From Gammaproteobacteria bacterium (GTDB taxonomy: Bacteria; Pseudomonadota; Gammaproteobacteria; Steroidobacterales; Steroidobacteraceae): 64,000 nt of DNA. The stretch is taken from the NCBI GenBank assembly GCA_025355645.1, contig JANXZG010000019.1:1-64000 (forward strand), read 5' to 3'. A program made the translations under genes and the position numbers. Shown here piece after piece: positions 55,372-63,332 of this stretch. The notes under the pieces were generated by a model. The model made no database searches and was not told the DNA's origin. It worked only from the letters and a program-made list of their open reading frames with translations. The first letter of the stretch is position 1. Each line of letters opens with the position of its first letter.

Positions 55372-56552
55372 GCGCGCGCGCTCGATGCAAATACCAGCAC
55401 GCAGTTATTGCCGCCGAACCCGAAGCTCTGCGTGAGCGCCGTGCTGACAGGCGAGTGCTCCGTATGAATACGGATCTGCGGCCCGCAGTGCGCATCCAGC
55501 GAAGTTGTATTCAGCGTGCCCGGGCGCAGCGCATGGCGCATCGACAGCAGGCAGATAACCGCCTCGATAATACCGGCGGCACCCAACGTATGTCCGGTCC
55601 AGCCCTTCGTGGAGCTGGCTGCGACTTCAGGCGGAAATATCTCCGCAATCAGCGCCGCTTCCACCTCGTCGTTCTTTTGGCTGGCCGTGCCATGCAGGTT
55701 GATGTATTGGATGTCACCCGGCGCAATCGCTGCGCGCGCCAGTGCATCCTGTAGCGCGAGCCGGGCACCCAGCCCTTGGGGGTGTGGCGATGACATGTGA
55801 TACGCATCGCTGGACTCGCCGTGGCCCACGAACCACGCCTGCGCGTCGCCGCTGCGCTCCAGCAGCACATAACCTGCAGCCTCGCCCAAGCTGATACCGC
55901 TGCGGGCCTGATCAAATGGCCGGCACGGCTCGCGCGAGATCAGCTCGAGCGAGTTGAAGCCAAACAGGGCGCTGCCACACAGCGTGTCAACACCGCCCAC
56001 GACGGCCGCATCGACGAGCCCCAGGCGAATCAGGCGTTCGGCCTGCGCAAAGACCTTGGCGCTGGATGAGCAGGCGGTCGCCACCGTCACGCAAGGACCG
56101 GCTATGCCGAGCGCCTGGGCAACGAAATGGCCGAGTGAATGGGGCGTATGGATTTCGGGACGGCGCATATCCGCTGGGAACTGCCCGTCCGCCCCCAGGC
56201 GCGCATACGCCTCCTCGGTCGCCCCGATGCTGGACGTCGAGGTGCCCAGTACCAGCGCGACCCGCGTCGCGCCATGGCGCGCGATGCTGCGGCGTACCGC
56301 GTCCCGAAATCCATCCTGCTGCAGTCCCTGCCATGCCAGGCGGTTGTTACGGCAATCGCAGCCCGCCAATTGAGTTGGCAAGCGCAGCGCCTCGATGCCC
56401 TCGACCCTGCCGATCCAGGTCTGCAGCTCGTGCGAAGTGAAATCATTGCGCCTCAGCCCGCCCCTACCGGAAGCGAGCGCCTGGGCGTGGGCGTCGTTGC
56501 CACTGCCCACTGCACTCGTGGCGGTAAAGGCGGTGACGGCAAGCGGCGTCAC
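55368..56552 (-). CDS. Beta-ketoacyl-ACP synthase (polyene cluster KS I)
   Basis: An elongating ketosynthase of 394 residues. The catalytic triad is intact: Cys161 in VATACSSSAK, His287 in YINLHGTAS and His321 in GWTGHTLGAAG. The fold opens with VTAFTATSAVGSG. It condenses malonyl-ACP with the growing aryl-polyene chain. Its start overlaps the ACP stop and its stop overlaps the chain-length-factor start, each by 4 bp, so ACP-KS-CLF are translationally coupled. Confidence 0.94.
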   Translation of the reverse strand: MTPLAVTAFTATSAVGSGNDAHAQALASGRGGLRRNDFTSHELQTWIGRVEGIEALRLPTQLAGCDCRNNRLAWQGLQQDGFRDAVRRSIARHGATRVALVLGTSTSSIGATEEAYARLGADGQFPADMRRPEIHTPHSLGHFVAQALGIAGPCVTVATACSSSAKVFAQAERLIRLGLVDAAVVGGVDTLCGSALFGFNSLELISREPCRPFDQARSGISLGEAAGYVLLERSGDAQAWFVGHGESSDAYHMSSPHPQGLGARLALQDALARAAIAPGDIQYINLHGTASQKNDEVEAALIAEIFPPEVAASSTKGWTGHTLGAAGIIEAVICLLSMRHALRPGTLNTTSLDAHCGPQIRIHTEHSPVSTALTQSFGFGGNNCVLVFASSARA

Positions 56553-56815
56553 GAAGTCCGGTGTGCTTGCACGTGCGCACTGAGGGCGCGAAGCGATGCG
56601 AAGATCTTCCGGTTGTTTTCGTCCTCGGAGCGCAGCTGCACGCCGTATCGCTTCGAGATTTCCAACGATAGTTCGAGGGCGTCGATCGAGTCAAGGCCGA
56701 GCCCCGCGCCGAACAGCGGAAGCTGCGGGTCGATGGTCGCAGCGTCCACATCTTCCAGGTTCAGCGCGGCAACTATCATTGTCGCGAGTTCGGCTTCAGC
56801 GGCTGTCTGGGTCAT
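56549..56815 (-). CDS. Acyl carrier protein (polyene cluster)
   Basis: An 88-residue acyl carrier protein. The phosphopantetheine attachment site is Ser43 in GLGLDSIDALELSLEI, followed by the acidic recognition helix. The reading frame is open much further upstream (to 57706), but that part runs antisense through the flavoprotein gene; the ATG at 56815 gives a normal ACP length. It is the first gene of the leftward ACP-KS-CLF-halogenase block and carries intermediates for the whole pathway. Confidence 0.94.
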   Translation of the reverse strand: MTQTAAEAELATMIVAALNLEDVDAATIDPQLPLFGAGLGLDSIDALELSLEISKRYGVQLRSEDENNRKIFASLRALSAHVQAHRTS

Positions 56816-56890
56816 AGTCCACGTTATATTTCTACCGGGGAAAGGCTGCGGTATAGTCGCGTAAAGTCCGGCTGCGGACAAGGAAGATTT
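56816..56890. promoter_or_regulatory. Divergent control region between ACP and flavoprotein B genes
   Basis: A 75-bp gap separates two divergent blocks of the polyene cluster and must hold both promoters, unless they lie inside the genes. For the rightward gene a TATAGT at 56852-56857 is a possible -10 box with no convincing -35; an AAGGAAGA ribosome site precedes the ATG at 56891. For the leftward ACP gene no clear promoter is visible. The only in-cluster divergent gap, so the likely place for regulator binding. Confidence 0.4.
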
Positions 56891-58183
56891 ATGCTGGTCG
56901 GCGGAGCCGCTGATGTGTTGGTCGTGGGCGGGGGACCGGGTGGCTGTGCAGCCGCGATCATGCTGGCACGCATGGGGCGGCGGGTGCTGCTGCTCGAAAA
57001 AGACCAGCACCCGCGCTTCCATATCGGTGAATCGCTGCTGCCGATGTCCATGCCGATCTTCGCTGCGCTGGGAGTGCGCGAATCCCTCGAGGCGCTGGGC
57101 GTTATCAAGCGCGGTGCCGATTTTCCGAGCGGCAACGAGGACGGCTACCAGGTATTCCGTTTTGTACGAACCCTGCACCCGACCTGTCCGTATGCGCTGC
57201 AGATCCGTCGCGCGGACCTCGACCAGGTACTGTTTGCGGCGGCACAAAAAGCCGGCGTAACCACGCTGGAAAACACGCTTGTCGAGGAAGTCCGTTTTCT
57301 TGGTGACAGCGTCGAGGTGACGGCCCGAACGGCGCAGGGAGAGCGGGTACGTTACGGGGCGCGTTACCTTATTGACGCCTCCGGGCGTGACACGCTGCTC
57401 GGGCGCCTGCTGCAACTGAAGCAGGCCGATCGGCGCCACCGAAGTGCGGCGATGTATGCACATTTTTCCGGCGTCACGCGGCGCAGCGGCGACGATGCCG
57501 GCAACATCAGCATTTATCGCGTCGCGGACGGCTGGGTGTGGGTGATTCCGCTGCCGGGTGGCATCACCAGCATTGGCCTGGTCTGCGGGCCATCCACGTT
57601 GCGCAATCGCGGCGGCGACAACGAGGGGTTCCTGCATCGCATGTTGCAGGCGAACGCGCAGCTTGCCGGGCGCATCGCGGCGGCGCGCATCGTGGGCCAC
57701 CTGCATGCCACGGGCAATTATTCATACCGATGCCGCGAGTGGGCCGGCCCGCGGTGGATCATGGTCGGCGATGCCGCGGCATTCGTCGACCCGATTTTTT
57801 CCTCTGGGGTTCACATCGCCCTGCAGAGCTCGCTGGATGCCGCAACGCTGGTGGACCGCGCGCTCGATGAATCAGCGTGCGAGCGCACGCTGCAGAGCGC
57901 CTACAGCGCCCGGCAGGGCGCGGCCCTACGGCGCCTGTCGTGGTTTATCGTCCGCTTCAACACCCCGGTCATGAGCCGCCTGTTTTCAAATCCGCAGAAC
58001 GGGTGGCGCGTCGAGGAGGCCGTCATTTCGATGCTCGCGGGAGATTTCTACCGTGACGAGGGCATTGCCTGGCGCCTCAGCGTCTTCAAGCTGATCTATG
58101 CGCTCGCCTGCCTCGGCCACGTGCGCGCGGCGTTCAGCGGCGCGCTGCAGATCTGGCGGCGTCGGCGCCAGGTGTTCGAATGA
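56891..58183 (+). CDS. FAD-dependent halogenase-like oxidoreductase B (polyene cluster)
   Basis: A 430-residue flavoprotein of the phenol/pyrrole halogenase-like group. It has the FAD motif VVGGGPGGCAAAIMLARMG, HIGESLLP, candidate catalytic Lys73 in VIKRGADF, the W-x-W-x-I-P motif WVWVIP at 215-220, and VDPIFSSGVHIAL (F-x-P-x-S-x-G segment). This set is what free-standing flavin halogenases acting on phenolic substrates share, which would suit a hydroxybenzoate-derived ring. Geranylgeranyl-reductase-like flavoproteins share the fold, so activity needs testing. The stop overlaps the chorismatase ATG (ATGA). Confidence 0.84.
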   Translation: MLVGGAADVLVVGGGPGGCAAAIMLARMGRRVLLLEKDQHPRFHIGESLLPMSMPIFAALGVRESLEALGVIKRGADFPSGNEDGYQVFRFVRTLHPTCPYALQIRRADLDQVLFAAAQKAGVTTLENTLVEEVRFLGDSVEVTARTAQGERVRYGARYLIDASGRDTLLGRLLQLKQADRRHRSAAMYAHFSGVTRRSGDDAGNISIYRVADGWVWVIPLPGGITSIGLVCGPSTLRNRGGDNEGFLHRMLQANAQLAGRIAAARIVGHLHATGNYSYRCREWAGPRWIMVGDAAAFVDPIFSSGVHIALQSSLDAATLVDRALDESACERTLQSAYSARQGAALRRLSWFIVRFNTPVMSRLFSNPQNGWRVEEAVISMLAGDFYRDEGIAWRLSVFKLIYALACLGHVRAAFSGALQIWRRRRQVFE

Positions 58184-59181
58184 GCGCCGTGTTTCCGTCG
58201 GCGCCGGAGCGCATGGCCGCCGGTCCGCGCCTGTCCTTCTGCAATCGCATCGCGGACCTGCCGCCCGACACGCTCGGTGCGCTCGTCTATGGACCCGGCG
58301 GCGCCGCGGCAAATGATCCGCGCCTCGTGGCCGTTCCGCTGGCAGCAATGCCCGGTACACACCACATTGAGGCCTGGACCACCCAGGGGCCTGTCAGCTG
58401 CGGCAGCGTCCACGGCCTGCATTTCTCGGCCAGTGCCGAGCACCTGTTCGGATTCATGCAGATCGATGAAGCTGCTGCCGGCGGCCTGCGCCTGGCGGCG
58501 CGCGAGGCATACAGGCGGTTGCTGCGCTTCCATGCGAATGGCGAGCACCGCCACCTGTGGCGCATCTGGAATTTCATCGATGCAATCAATGAAGGCGTGG
58601 GCGATCAGGAGCGTTATCGCCAGTTTTGCCTCGGACGGGCCGAAGGAATCACAGCAAATGCTTATCCGGCCGGTACCGCGGTAGGACTTCGCAATGGCGC
58701 GCGCCAGCTGCAGCTGGTCTGGCTGGCGGGCCGCTTTCCCGGTCGCGCCGTCGAGAACCCGCGCCAGGTGAGCGCGTTTCGCTATCCGCGGCAGTATGGT
58801 CCCGCATCGCCGAGTTTCTCCCGCGCGATGCGCTTGGGAGACCAGCTGCTGATCTCGGGCACTTCAAGCATCGTGGGCCATGAGACCTTGCACACCGGGG
58901 ATGTGTCGGCACAACTGCGGGAATCGCTCGGCAACCTGCGGGCGGTTGCCGCGGCCGCGCAAATTGACGGCATGCGACTGTCGGGCCTAAAAGCCTATGT
59001 GCGGCGAGAAGTGGATTTCCGGCTGGTCAATGCGGAACTCGAACGGCATTGCGCCCCGCAGCGAGCCGCCTGCGTGCTTGCGGCTGATATCTGCCGCAGT
59101 GACTTGCTGATCGAGCTTGAGGCCGCAGCGCTTGGACGCAGCGACGGCCAGCGAGTGAGCAAGCTTCAGGCCTCCGACTGA
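58180..59181 (+). CDS. XanB2/Hyg5/FkbO-type chorismatase
   Basis: A 333-residue member of the chorismatase family, whose XanB2 and Hyg5 branches turn chorismate into 3- (and 4-) hydroxybenzoate plus pyruvate. The fold is a RidA-like pair of domains; recognisable blocks are HLWRIWNFIDAINEG, ERYRQFCLGRAEGI, SAFRYPRQYGPASPSFSRA and LLISGTSSIVGHETLH. The aryl starter unit of xanthomonadin comes from this enzyme, so it defines the cluster type. Whether 3- or 4-hydroxybenzoate dominates cannot be read here. The ATG overlaps flavoprotein B; the 3' end overlaps the convergent ligase by 16 bp. Confidence 0.92.
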   Translation: MSAVFPSAPERMAAGPRLSFCNRIADLPPDTLGALVYGPGGAAANDPRLVAVPLAAMPGTHHIEAWTTQGPVSCGSVHGLHFSASAEHLFGFMQIDEAAAGGLRLAAREAYRRLLRFHANGEHRHLWRIWNFIDAINEGVGDQERYRQFCLGRAEGITANAYPAGTAVGLRNGARQLQLVWLAGRFPGRAVENPRQVSAFRYPRQYGPASPSFSRAMRLGDQLLISGTSSIVGHETLHTGDVSAQLRESLGNLRAVAAAAQIDGMRLSGLKAYVRREVDFRLVNAELERHCAPQRAACVLAADICRSDLLIELEAAALGRSDGQRVSKLQASD

Positions 59182-60467
59182 TGATGCCGAAGCGCTGCCT
59201 GCAGCGCGCTGAACGGCAGCTTCCCCGCCGGCGTGCGCGGCAAGGCGTCGACCACCAATAGCGGGCGCGGCATGAAAGCCGGATCGATGGCCGGTTCGAG
59301 CGCCGCGCGAATGCTGGCGCTGCTATGGCCCGGCGCGACTACGAGCGCCGCCAGGCGCCGCACCAGGCCCCGTGTCGCATCGGGCTGGAAGACCACCGCA
59401 TCCACGACGCCGGGGATGCGCAGGATCCGCTTCGTAAGGTCAGCCAGCGAGGCGCGCTTGCCGGCGACATCGATCAGGTCGGCGCTGCGGCCGATCAGGC
59501 GAAAGGAACCCGCCGCGTCCGCTTCGATAATATCCTGCAGGTGCTCGGTCCGAGCGAACCAGGGCGCATCGACTCGGGTACCCTGAGCATCAGGCGTGAA
59601 TCGAACACCGGCATAAGACCGCCAGGCTGATTCATGCGCGGTGCGCCGCGTGCCGAGGATGCAGGTCTCGGTTGAACCAAACATTTCCAGCAGTACGCCG
59701 CCGGTCGCAGCCTCGACCGCGCGGGCGAGCGCCTCATCGAGCGGCGCCGTGGCGCTGATCGTGACTTCCGTATGCGGCAGCGCTACGCCCGAGGCAACGA
59801 TGGCGCGCAGGTGGGCGGGGGTGCTGACCAGGATGCGCGGCGCAGGGACCGCTGCCAGGGTCGCGGCAACTTCCGTCGGCAGCAGCGGCCGCGCCGCGTG
59901 GATGCCCATGCCGCCAAGCAGCGGCAACAGCACCGTCAATTCCATGCCGTACATGTGCTGCGAGGGCACGGTGCCGACGATCCACGGCATCGGCTGCGCG
60001 CCGCCCTGCGGGAGCGCAGCGCGGATCGTCGCGTTATTTCGGGCAGTTATCGAAGTGGCCGTGCGCCAGATCTTTTCATGGCGGCTCGGCTCCCCAGTGC
60101 TGCCGGACGTGAAGCCGATCATGACGAGGTGATCATTGGGGATCTCGCCCAACGGCGCAGCGTCATGCGCGACAGCGGGCGCTTCGAGGTCCTGGTCATC
60201 AATACTCAGGCAGCCTGGATACAGGAAGCGCATTTGCTCAATCACTTCCGGCGAACGCGAGCTCGGCAGCAGCGTCGTGCCTCGCACGTGTAACGCCGCG
60301 ACGAAACCGGCGAGAAATGCGGGTCGCCCTTCGCACAGGTTCAGCACCATGCGGCCAGCAGAAAACCGCGCGGCGATCCGCCTGGCGCGCGCGAGCAATT
60401 CTGCCACCGATACCAGGCGGCCGTTATCCGCGATCAGCGGGTCCCGCAGGTCGCGCCCTATCAACAT
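59166..60467 (-). CDS. AMP-binding acyl/aryl ligase (polyene cluster)
   Basis: An adenylate-forming enzyme of 433 residues, shorter than typical acyl-CoA synthetases. It has the phosphate loop GFTSGSTGEPSRHEK, the A5 region EMFGSTETCILG, the hinge region IGRSADLIDVAGKRASL and the C-terminal catalytic lysine in TPAGKLPF. It is predicted to activate the hydroxybenzoate made by the adjacent chorismatase and load it on the ACP. It starts 2 nt after the ketosynthase stop and overlaps the chorismatase gene end to end by 16 bp. Confidence 0.88.
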   Translation of the reverse strand: MLIGRDLRDPLIADNGRLVSVAELLARARRIAARFSAGRMVLNLCEGRPAFLAGFVAALHVRGTTLLPSSRSPEVIEQMRFLYPGCLSIDDQDLEAPAVAHDAAPLGEIPNDHLVMIGFTSGSTGEPSRHEKIWRTATSITARNNATIRAALPQGGAQPMPWIVGTVPSQHMYGMELTVLLPLLGGMGIHAARPLLPTEVAATLAAVPAPRILVSTPAHLRAIVASGVALPHTEVTISATAPLDEALARAVEAATGGVLLEMFGSTETCILGTRRTAHESAWRSYAGVRFTPDAQGTRVDAPWFARTEHLQDIIEADAAGSFRLIGRSADLIDVAGKRASLADLTKRILRIPGVVDAVVFQPDATRGLVRRLAALVVAPGHSSASIRAALEPAIDPAFMPRPLLVVDALPRTPAGKLPFSALQAALRHHQSEA

Positions 60468-60469
60468 AC

Positions 60470-61699
60470 TCAGCTGTCCCAGCGGCGGAAAATCATCGAC
60501 GTGTTGATACCGCCAAAGGCGAAGTTGTTGCTCATCGCATACTCGGTATCGATCGAGCGACCGCTTCCCGTGATGTAGTCAAGTTCACCACAGCGCGGAT
60601 CCATGTTGTGCAGGTTAATCGTGGGCGGGAACCATCCCTGGCGCATGCCCTCGATTGTGATCCACGCCTCAAGCGCGCCGCAGGCGCCCATCGTGTGACC
60701 GAGGTAACTCTTTTGCGAGCTGATCGGCATGGTAGGGCCAAACACCCGGGTGGTCGCCCGGGTCTCCGCAATATCGCCATGCTCGGTCGCGGTGCCATGG
60801 CCGTTTACATAGCCCACTTGCGACGGCTCGATGGCGGCATCGCGCAGCGCCATCTGCATGACGATGCGCATCGTATCCTCGTTCGGGCGCGTGATATGCG
60901 TCCCATCGGAATTACTGGCAAACCCTGCGAGCTCCACATAGATCCTCGCGCCGCGCGCGCGGGCGACGTCCAGATTCTCCAGTACCAGGATGCCGGCGCC
61001 TTCGCCGACGACCAGGCCATCCCGATCCCGGTCATAAGGCTGCGGCACCGATGCCGGCGAATCATTGCGGCGGCTGGTCGCATACAGCTGGTCAAAGGCC
61101 ATCGCCTGGCTCGGGCACAGCTCCTCGGCGCCGCCGGCCAGCATCATCGCCTGCCGACCAAAGCGGATTGCCTCATAGGCATATCCGATGCCCTGGCTCC
61201 CCGACGTGCAGGCGCTCGAAGTCGGCACGATGCGCCCGGTGAGGCCGAGGAAGATCCCGATATTTGCCGCGGTGGTGTGCGGCATCATGCGCACATACGA
61301 ATTGGCGTTAATGCGGGTTGAATGCCCCGTCATCAGCACTTCCGCGAAATCGCGGATATCCGCCGTGCTGCCTACCGATGAGCCGCAGGCAACGCCCATC
61401 GAGCCATCCGTCACGCGCGCATCGCCGGTGAGGCCCGCATCGGCCAGCGCGCGCGTAGCACTGCACACCGCGAGCTGCGAGACGCGGCCCATGCTGCGCA
61501 GCTGCTTGCGCGTCCATTGCGCGGGCACGGCAAAATGCAGCACCGGCGCGGCCAGCCGCGTGCCAAGCTCCGGATAGCGGTCCCATTCGGGCATCGTACA
61601 TACCGCGTTGCGCCCGGCCTTCAGGCCGGCGAGTAGCTCAGGCCAGTCACTGCCGAGCGCGCTGATGCCGCCTATGCCCGTGACGACGACACGATGCAT
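60470..61699 (-). CDS. Beta-ketoacyl-ACP synthase (polyene cluster KS II)
   Basis: A FabF-like ketosynthase of 409 residues. It begins MHRVVVTGIGGISALGSD, and the catalytic residues are intact: Cys in PTSSACTSGSQG, His in NGHGTATEHGD and His in SYLGHTMGACGA. GEGAGILVLE and NNFAFGGINTSM are also present. The ATG at 61699 shares its first base with the reductase stop (TGATG); a GTG two codons upstream is possible. Aryl polyene clusters carry two active ketosynthases, one for priming and one for extension; which role this one has is not visible. Confidence 0.94.
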   Translation of the reverse strand: MHRVVVTGIGGISALGSDWPELLAGLKAGRNAVCTMPEWDRYPELGTRLAAPVLHFAVPAQWTRKQLRSMGRVSQLAVCSATRALADAGLTGDARVTDGSMGVACGSSVGSTADIRDFAEVLMTGHSTRINANSYVRMMPHTTAANIGIFLGLTGRIVPTSSACTSGSQGIGYAYEAIRFGRQAMMLAGGAEELCPSQAMAFDQLYATSRRNDSPASVPQPYDRDRDGLVVGEGAGILVLENLDVARARGARIYVELAGFASNSDGTHITRPNEDTMRIVMQMALRDAAIEPSQVGYVNGHGTATEHGDIAETRATTRVFGPTMPISSQKSYLGHTMGACGALEAWITIEGMRQGWFPPTINLHNMDPRCGELDYITGSGRSIDTEYAMSNNFAFGGINTSMIFRRWDS

Positions 61700-62427
61700 C
61701 AACACAGCCCGCCGTTGACCGCGATTACCTGCCGCGTAATGTAGGCGGCACCTGGACTGATCAGAAAGGCAACAGTTGCAGCGACCTCCTCGGCCGTGCC
61801 CATTCGCTCGGCGGGAATCATCTTCATGATCTCGTTGACGGGCACATGCGGCTCAAGCATTTCCGTGTGGATCAGTCCCGGCGCAACGCAGTTCACCGTG
61901 ATGCGGCGTCGCGCAAGCTCAAGGGCCAGAGCCTTGGTTGCGCCAATGATGCCGGCCTTGGCGGCGCTGTAGTTCACCTGGCCGCGATTGCCGATCAAGC
62001 CGGATACGGAGGCGAGGGTCACGATGCGCCCCCCGGCGCGCCGGCGCACCATGGGCATGACGAGTGGATGAAGGACGTTGTAAAACCCGTCCAGGTTGCA
62101 GCGGATGACCGCATCCCAGTCCGCCGCCTCCATGGCCGGAAAGACGGCATCGCGGGTCATGCCAGCGTTGCAGACAACACCGTAATAAGCGCCGGATTTC
62201 GTGACGTCCTCACCCAGGATCCGCGCGCAGGCCTCGCGATCGGCCACATCGAAGCACAGTATCCGTGCCACGCGCCCAATTGCCGCGATGTCGGCGGCCA
62301 CCGCCGTCGCTTCGCGAACGCGGGAGCGGCAATGCAGCACAATGTCGTAACCATCCGCGGCAAGCCGCAATGCGATGGCACGCCCAATCCCCCTGCTGGA
62401 TCCGGTCACGAGGACTGTGTCGGTCAT
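61699..62427 (-). CDS. FabG-like 3-ketoacyl-ACP reductase (polyene cluster)
   Basis: A short-chain dehydrogenase of 242 residues. It has the NADPH-binding TGSSRGIGRAIAL, NAGMTRD, and the catalytic Ser-Tyr-Lys in ASVSGLIGNRGQVNYSAAKA. It closely follows the FabG pattern and should reduce each beta-keto intermediate to the hydroxyacyl form. It overlaps the dehydratase gene by 4 bp and the ketosynthase gene by 1 bp, so reductase and dehydratase are made together. Confidence 0.93.
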   Translation of the reverse strand: MTDTVLVTGSSRGIGRAIALRLAADGYDIVLHCRSRVREATAVAADIAAIGRVARILCFDVADREACARILGEDVTKSGAYYGVVCNAGMTRDAVFPAMEAADWDAVIRCNLDGFYNVLHPLVMPMVRRRAGGRIVTLASVSGLIGNRGQVNYSAAKAGIIGATKALALELARRRITVNCVAPGLIHTEMLEPHVPVNEIMKMIPAERMGTAEEVAATVAFLISPGAAYITRQVIAVNGGLC

Positions 62428-62891
62428 GGTTCAAGGCTCTCAAGGTAGCTGTCGACGCTCTCCGGAAGATACACGGTCAACGTGCCCGATGCCGTGGCCG
62501 TCCCGTCTGCAGCGAGGCTGCAATCGAACACGCCCATGCCCGAGTCGTCGCGGGTACTTTCAATCGACTCAATCTGCAGCCTAGTTCCGGTCGCAAAGGA
62601 GTCTCGCGCGCAAAGGAAATCGCGCACGCCCAGCAGCAATCCGAGACGCGCTCGCGCTCCAGCCCGAAACTCCCGCAGCCCGGCGCTCGCCGCGACAACC
62701 TGTGCCATCAACTCGATCGCCATCCAGCACGGCCAGCCATCGTCCTGTTCCGAAAATGGAGTAAGCGCGCGGACCAGGGCCGTGCCCCGGGTGCAAAAGG
62801 GTGACTCTTGCCACACTGTATCCACCAGGATTGCATCGTCCTCGTGCGGGACATATAAGGCGGGATCGAGGCGCACCGGGTCGGTAACCAT
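62424..62891 (-). CDS. ApeI/ApeP-like hotdog dehydratase (polyene cluster)
   Basis: A 155-residue hotdog-fold protein opening with LYVPHEDDAILVDTVW, the thioester-dehydratase start, and with the helix CWMAIELMAQVVAASAGL carrying a Glu at the position of the FabZ catalytic acid. It is the third hotdog dehydratase of the cluster. Its start lies 6 nt after the thioesterase stop, and its stop overlaps the reductase start. A heteromeric pairing with one of the other two dehydratases is possible. Confidence 0.84.
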   Translation of the reverse strand: MVTDPVRLDPALYVPHEDDAILVDTVWQESPFCTRGTALVRALTPFSEQDDGWPCWMAIELMAQVVAASAGLREFRAGARARLGLLLGVRDFLCARDSFATGTRLQIESIESTRDDSGMGVFDCSLAADGTATASGTLTVYLPESVDSYLESLEP

Positions 62892-62897
62892 GTCCGC

Positions 62898-63332
62898 TCA
62901 AAGCGCCTGGGCAACGGCAGCCTCGGCGCGCGCGACGAAAGCCGGTGGAAGCTCGAACATCATCGCACCGGTGCGAACATGCACGGCTAGCTGCGTCGTT
63001 TGCGCCCGCGCCACGCGCTGGCCGTTGGCGCAATCCGTTACCAGGTAATTGATGACCAGCTTGCTGTGCCACTCGATCAGTGAGGCCAATACCTGCAAGC
63101 GGTCCTTGTAATGGCTGACGCGGATAAACTTGACCTGCAGGCCAACGATCGGAAATCCCTCGTCGGATGCGAGCATGGTCTCGAGCCCATATCCGATCCG
63201 GTCCATCAGCGCCCAGCGGGCATTTTCCAGATACTTCAGGTAGTGGCCATGCCAGGTAACGCGCGCCAGGTCGATGTCGTGAAAGGCGACCTCGACCTCG
63301 GTCCGCACCGATAACAGGCCCTGCTTACGCAT
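62898..63332 (-). CDS. 4HBT-family hotdog thioesterase (polyene cluster)
   Basis: A 144-residue acyl-CoA/ACP thioesterase of the 4-hydroxybenzoyl-CoA thioesterase type. The N-terminal motif VAFHDIDLARVTWHGHYLKY matches the family active-site helix, followed by GLQVKFIRVSHYKDRLQV. It may release the polyene or edit stalled ACP intermediates. The ATG at 63332 overlaps the glycosyltransferase stop by 8 bp; an in-frame start at 63356 would overlap it further. Confidence 0.88.
   Translation of the reverse strand: MRKQGLLSVRTEVEVAFHDIDLARVTWHGHYLKYLENARWALMDRIGYGLETMLASDEGFPIVGLQVKFIRVSHYKDRLQVLASLIEWHSKLVINYLVTDCANGQRVARAQTTQLAVHVRTGAMMFELPPAFVARAEAAVAQAL

Noticed and set aside
56816..57706. Upstream extension of the ACP reading frame
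   Set aside because: It runs antisense through the halogenase-like flavoprotein B gene; ACPs are about 80-90 residues and the ATG at 56815 gives this length.
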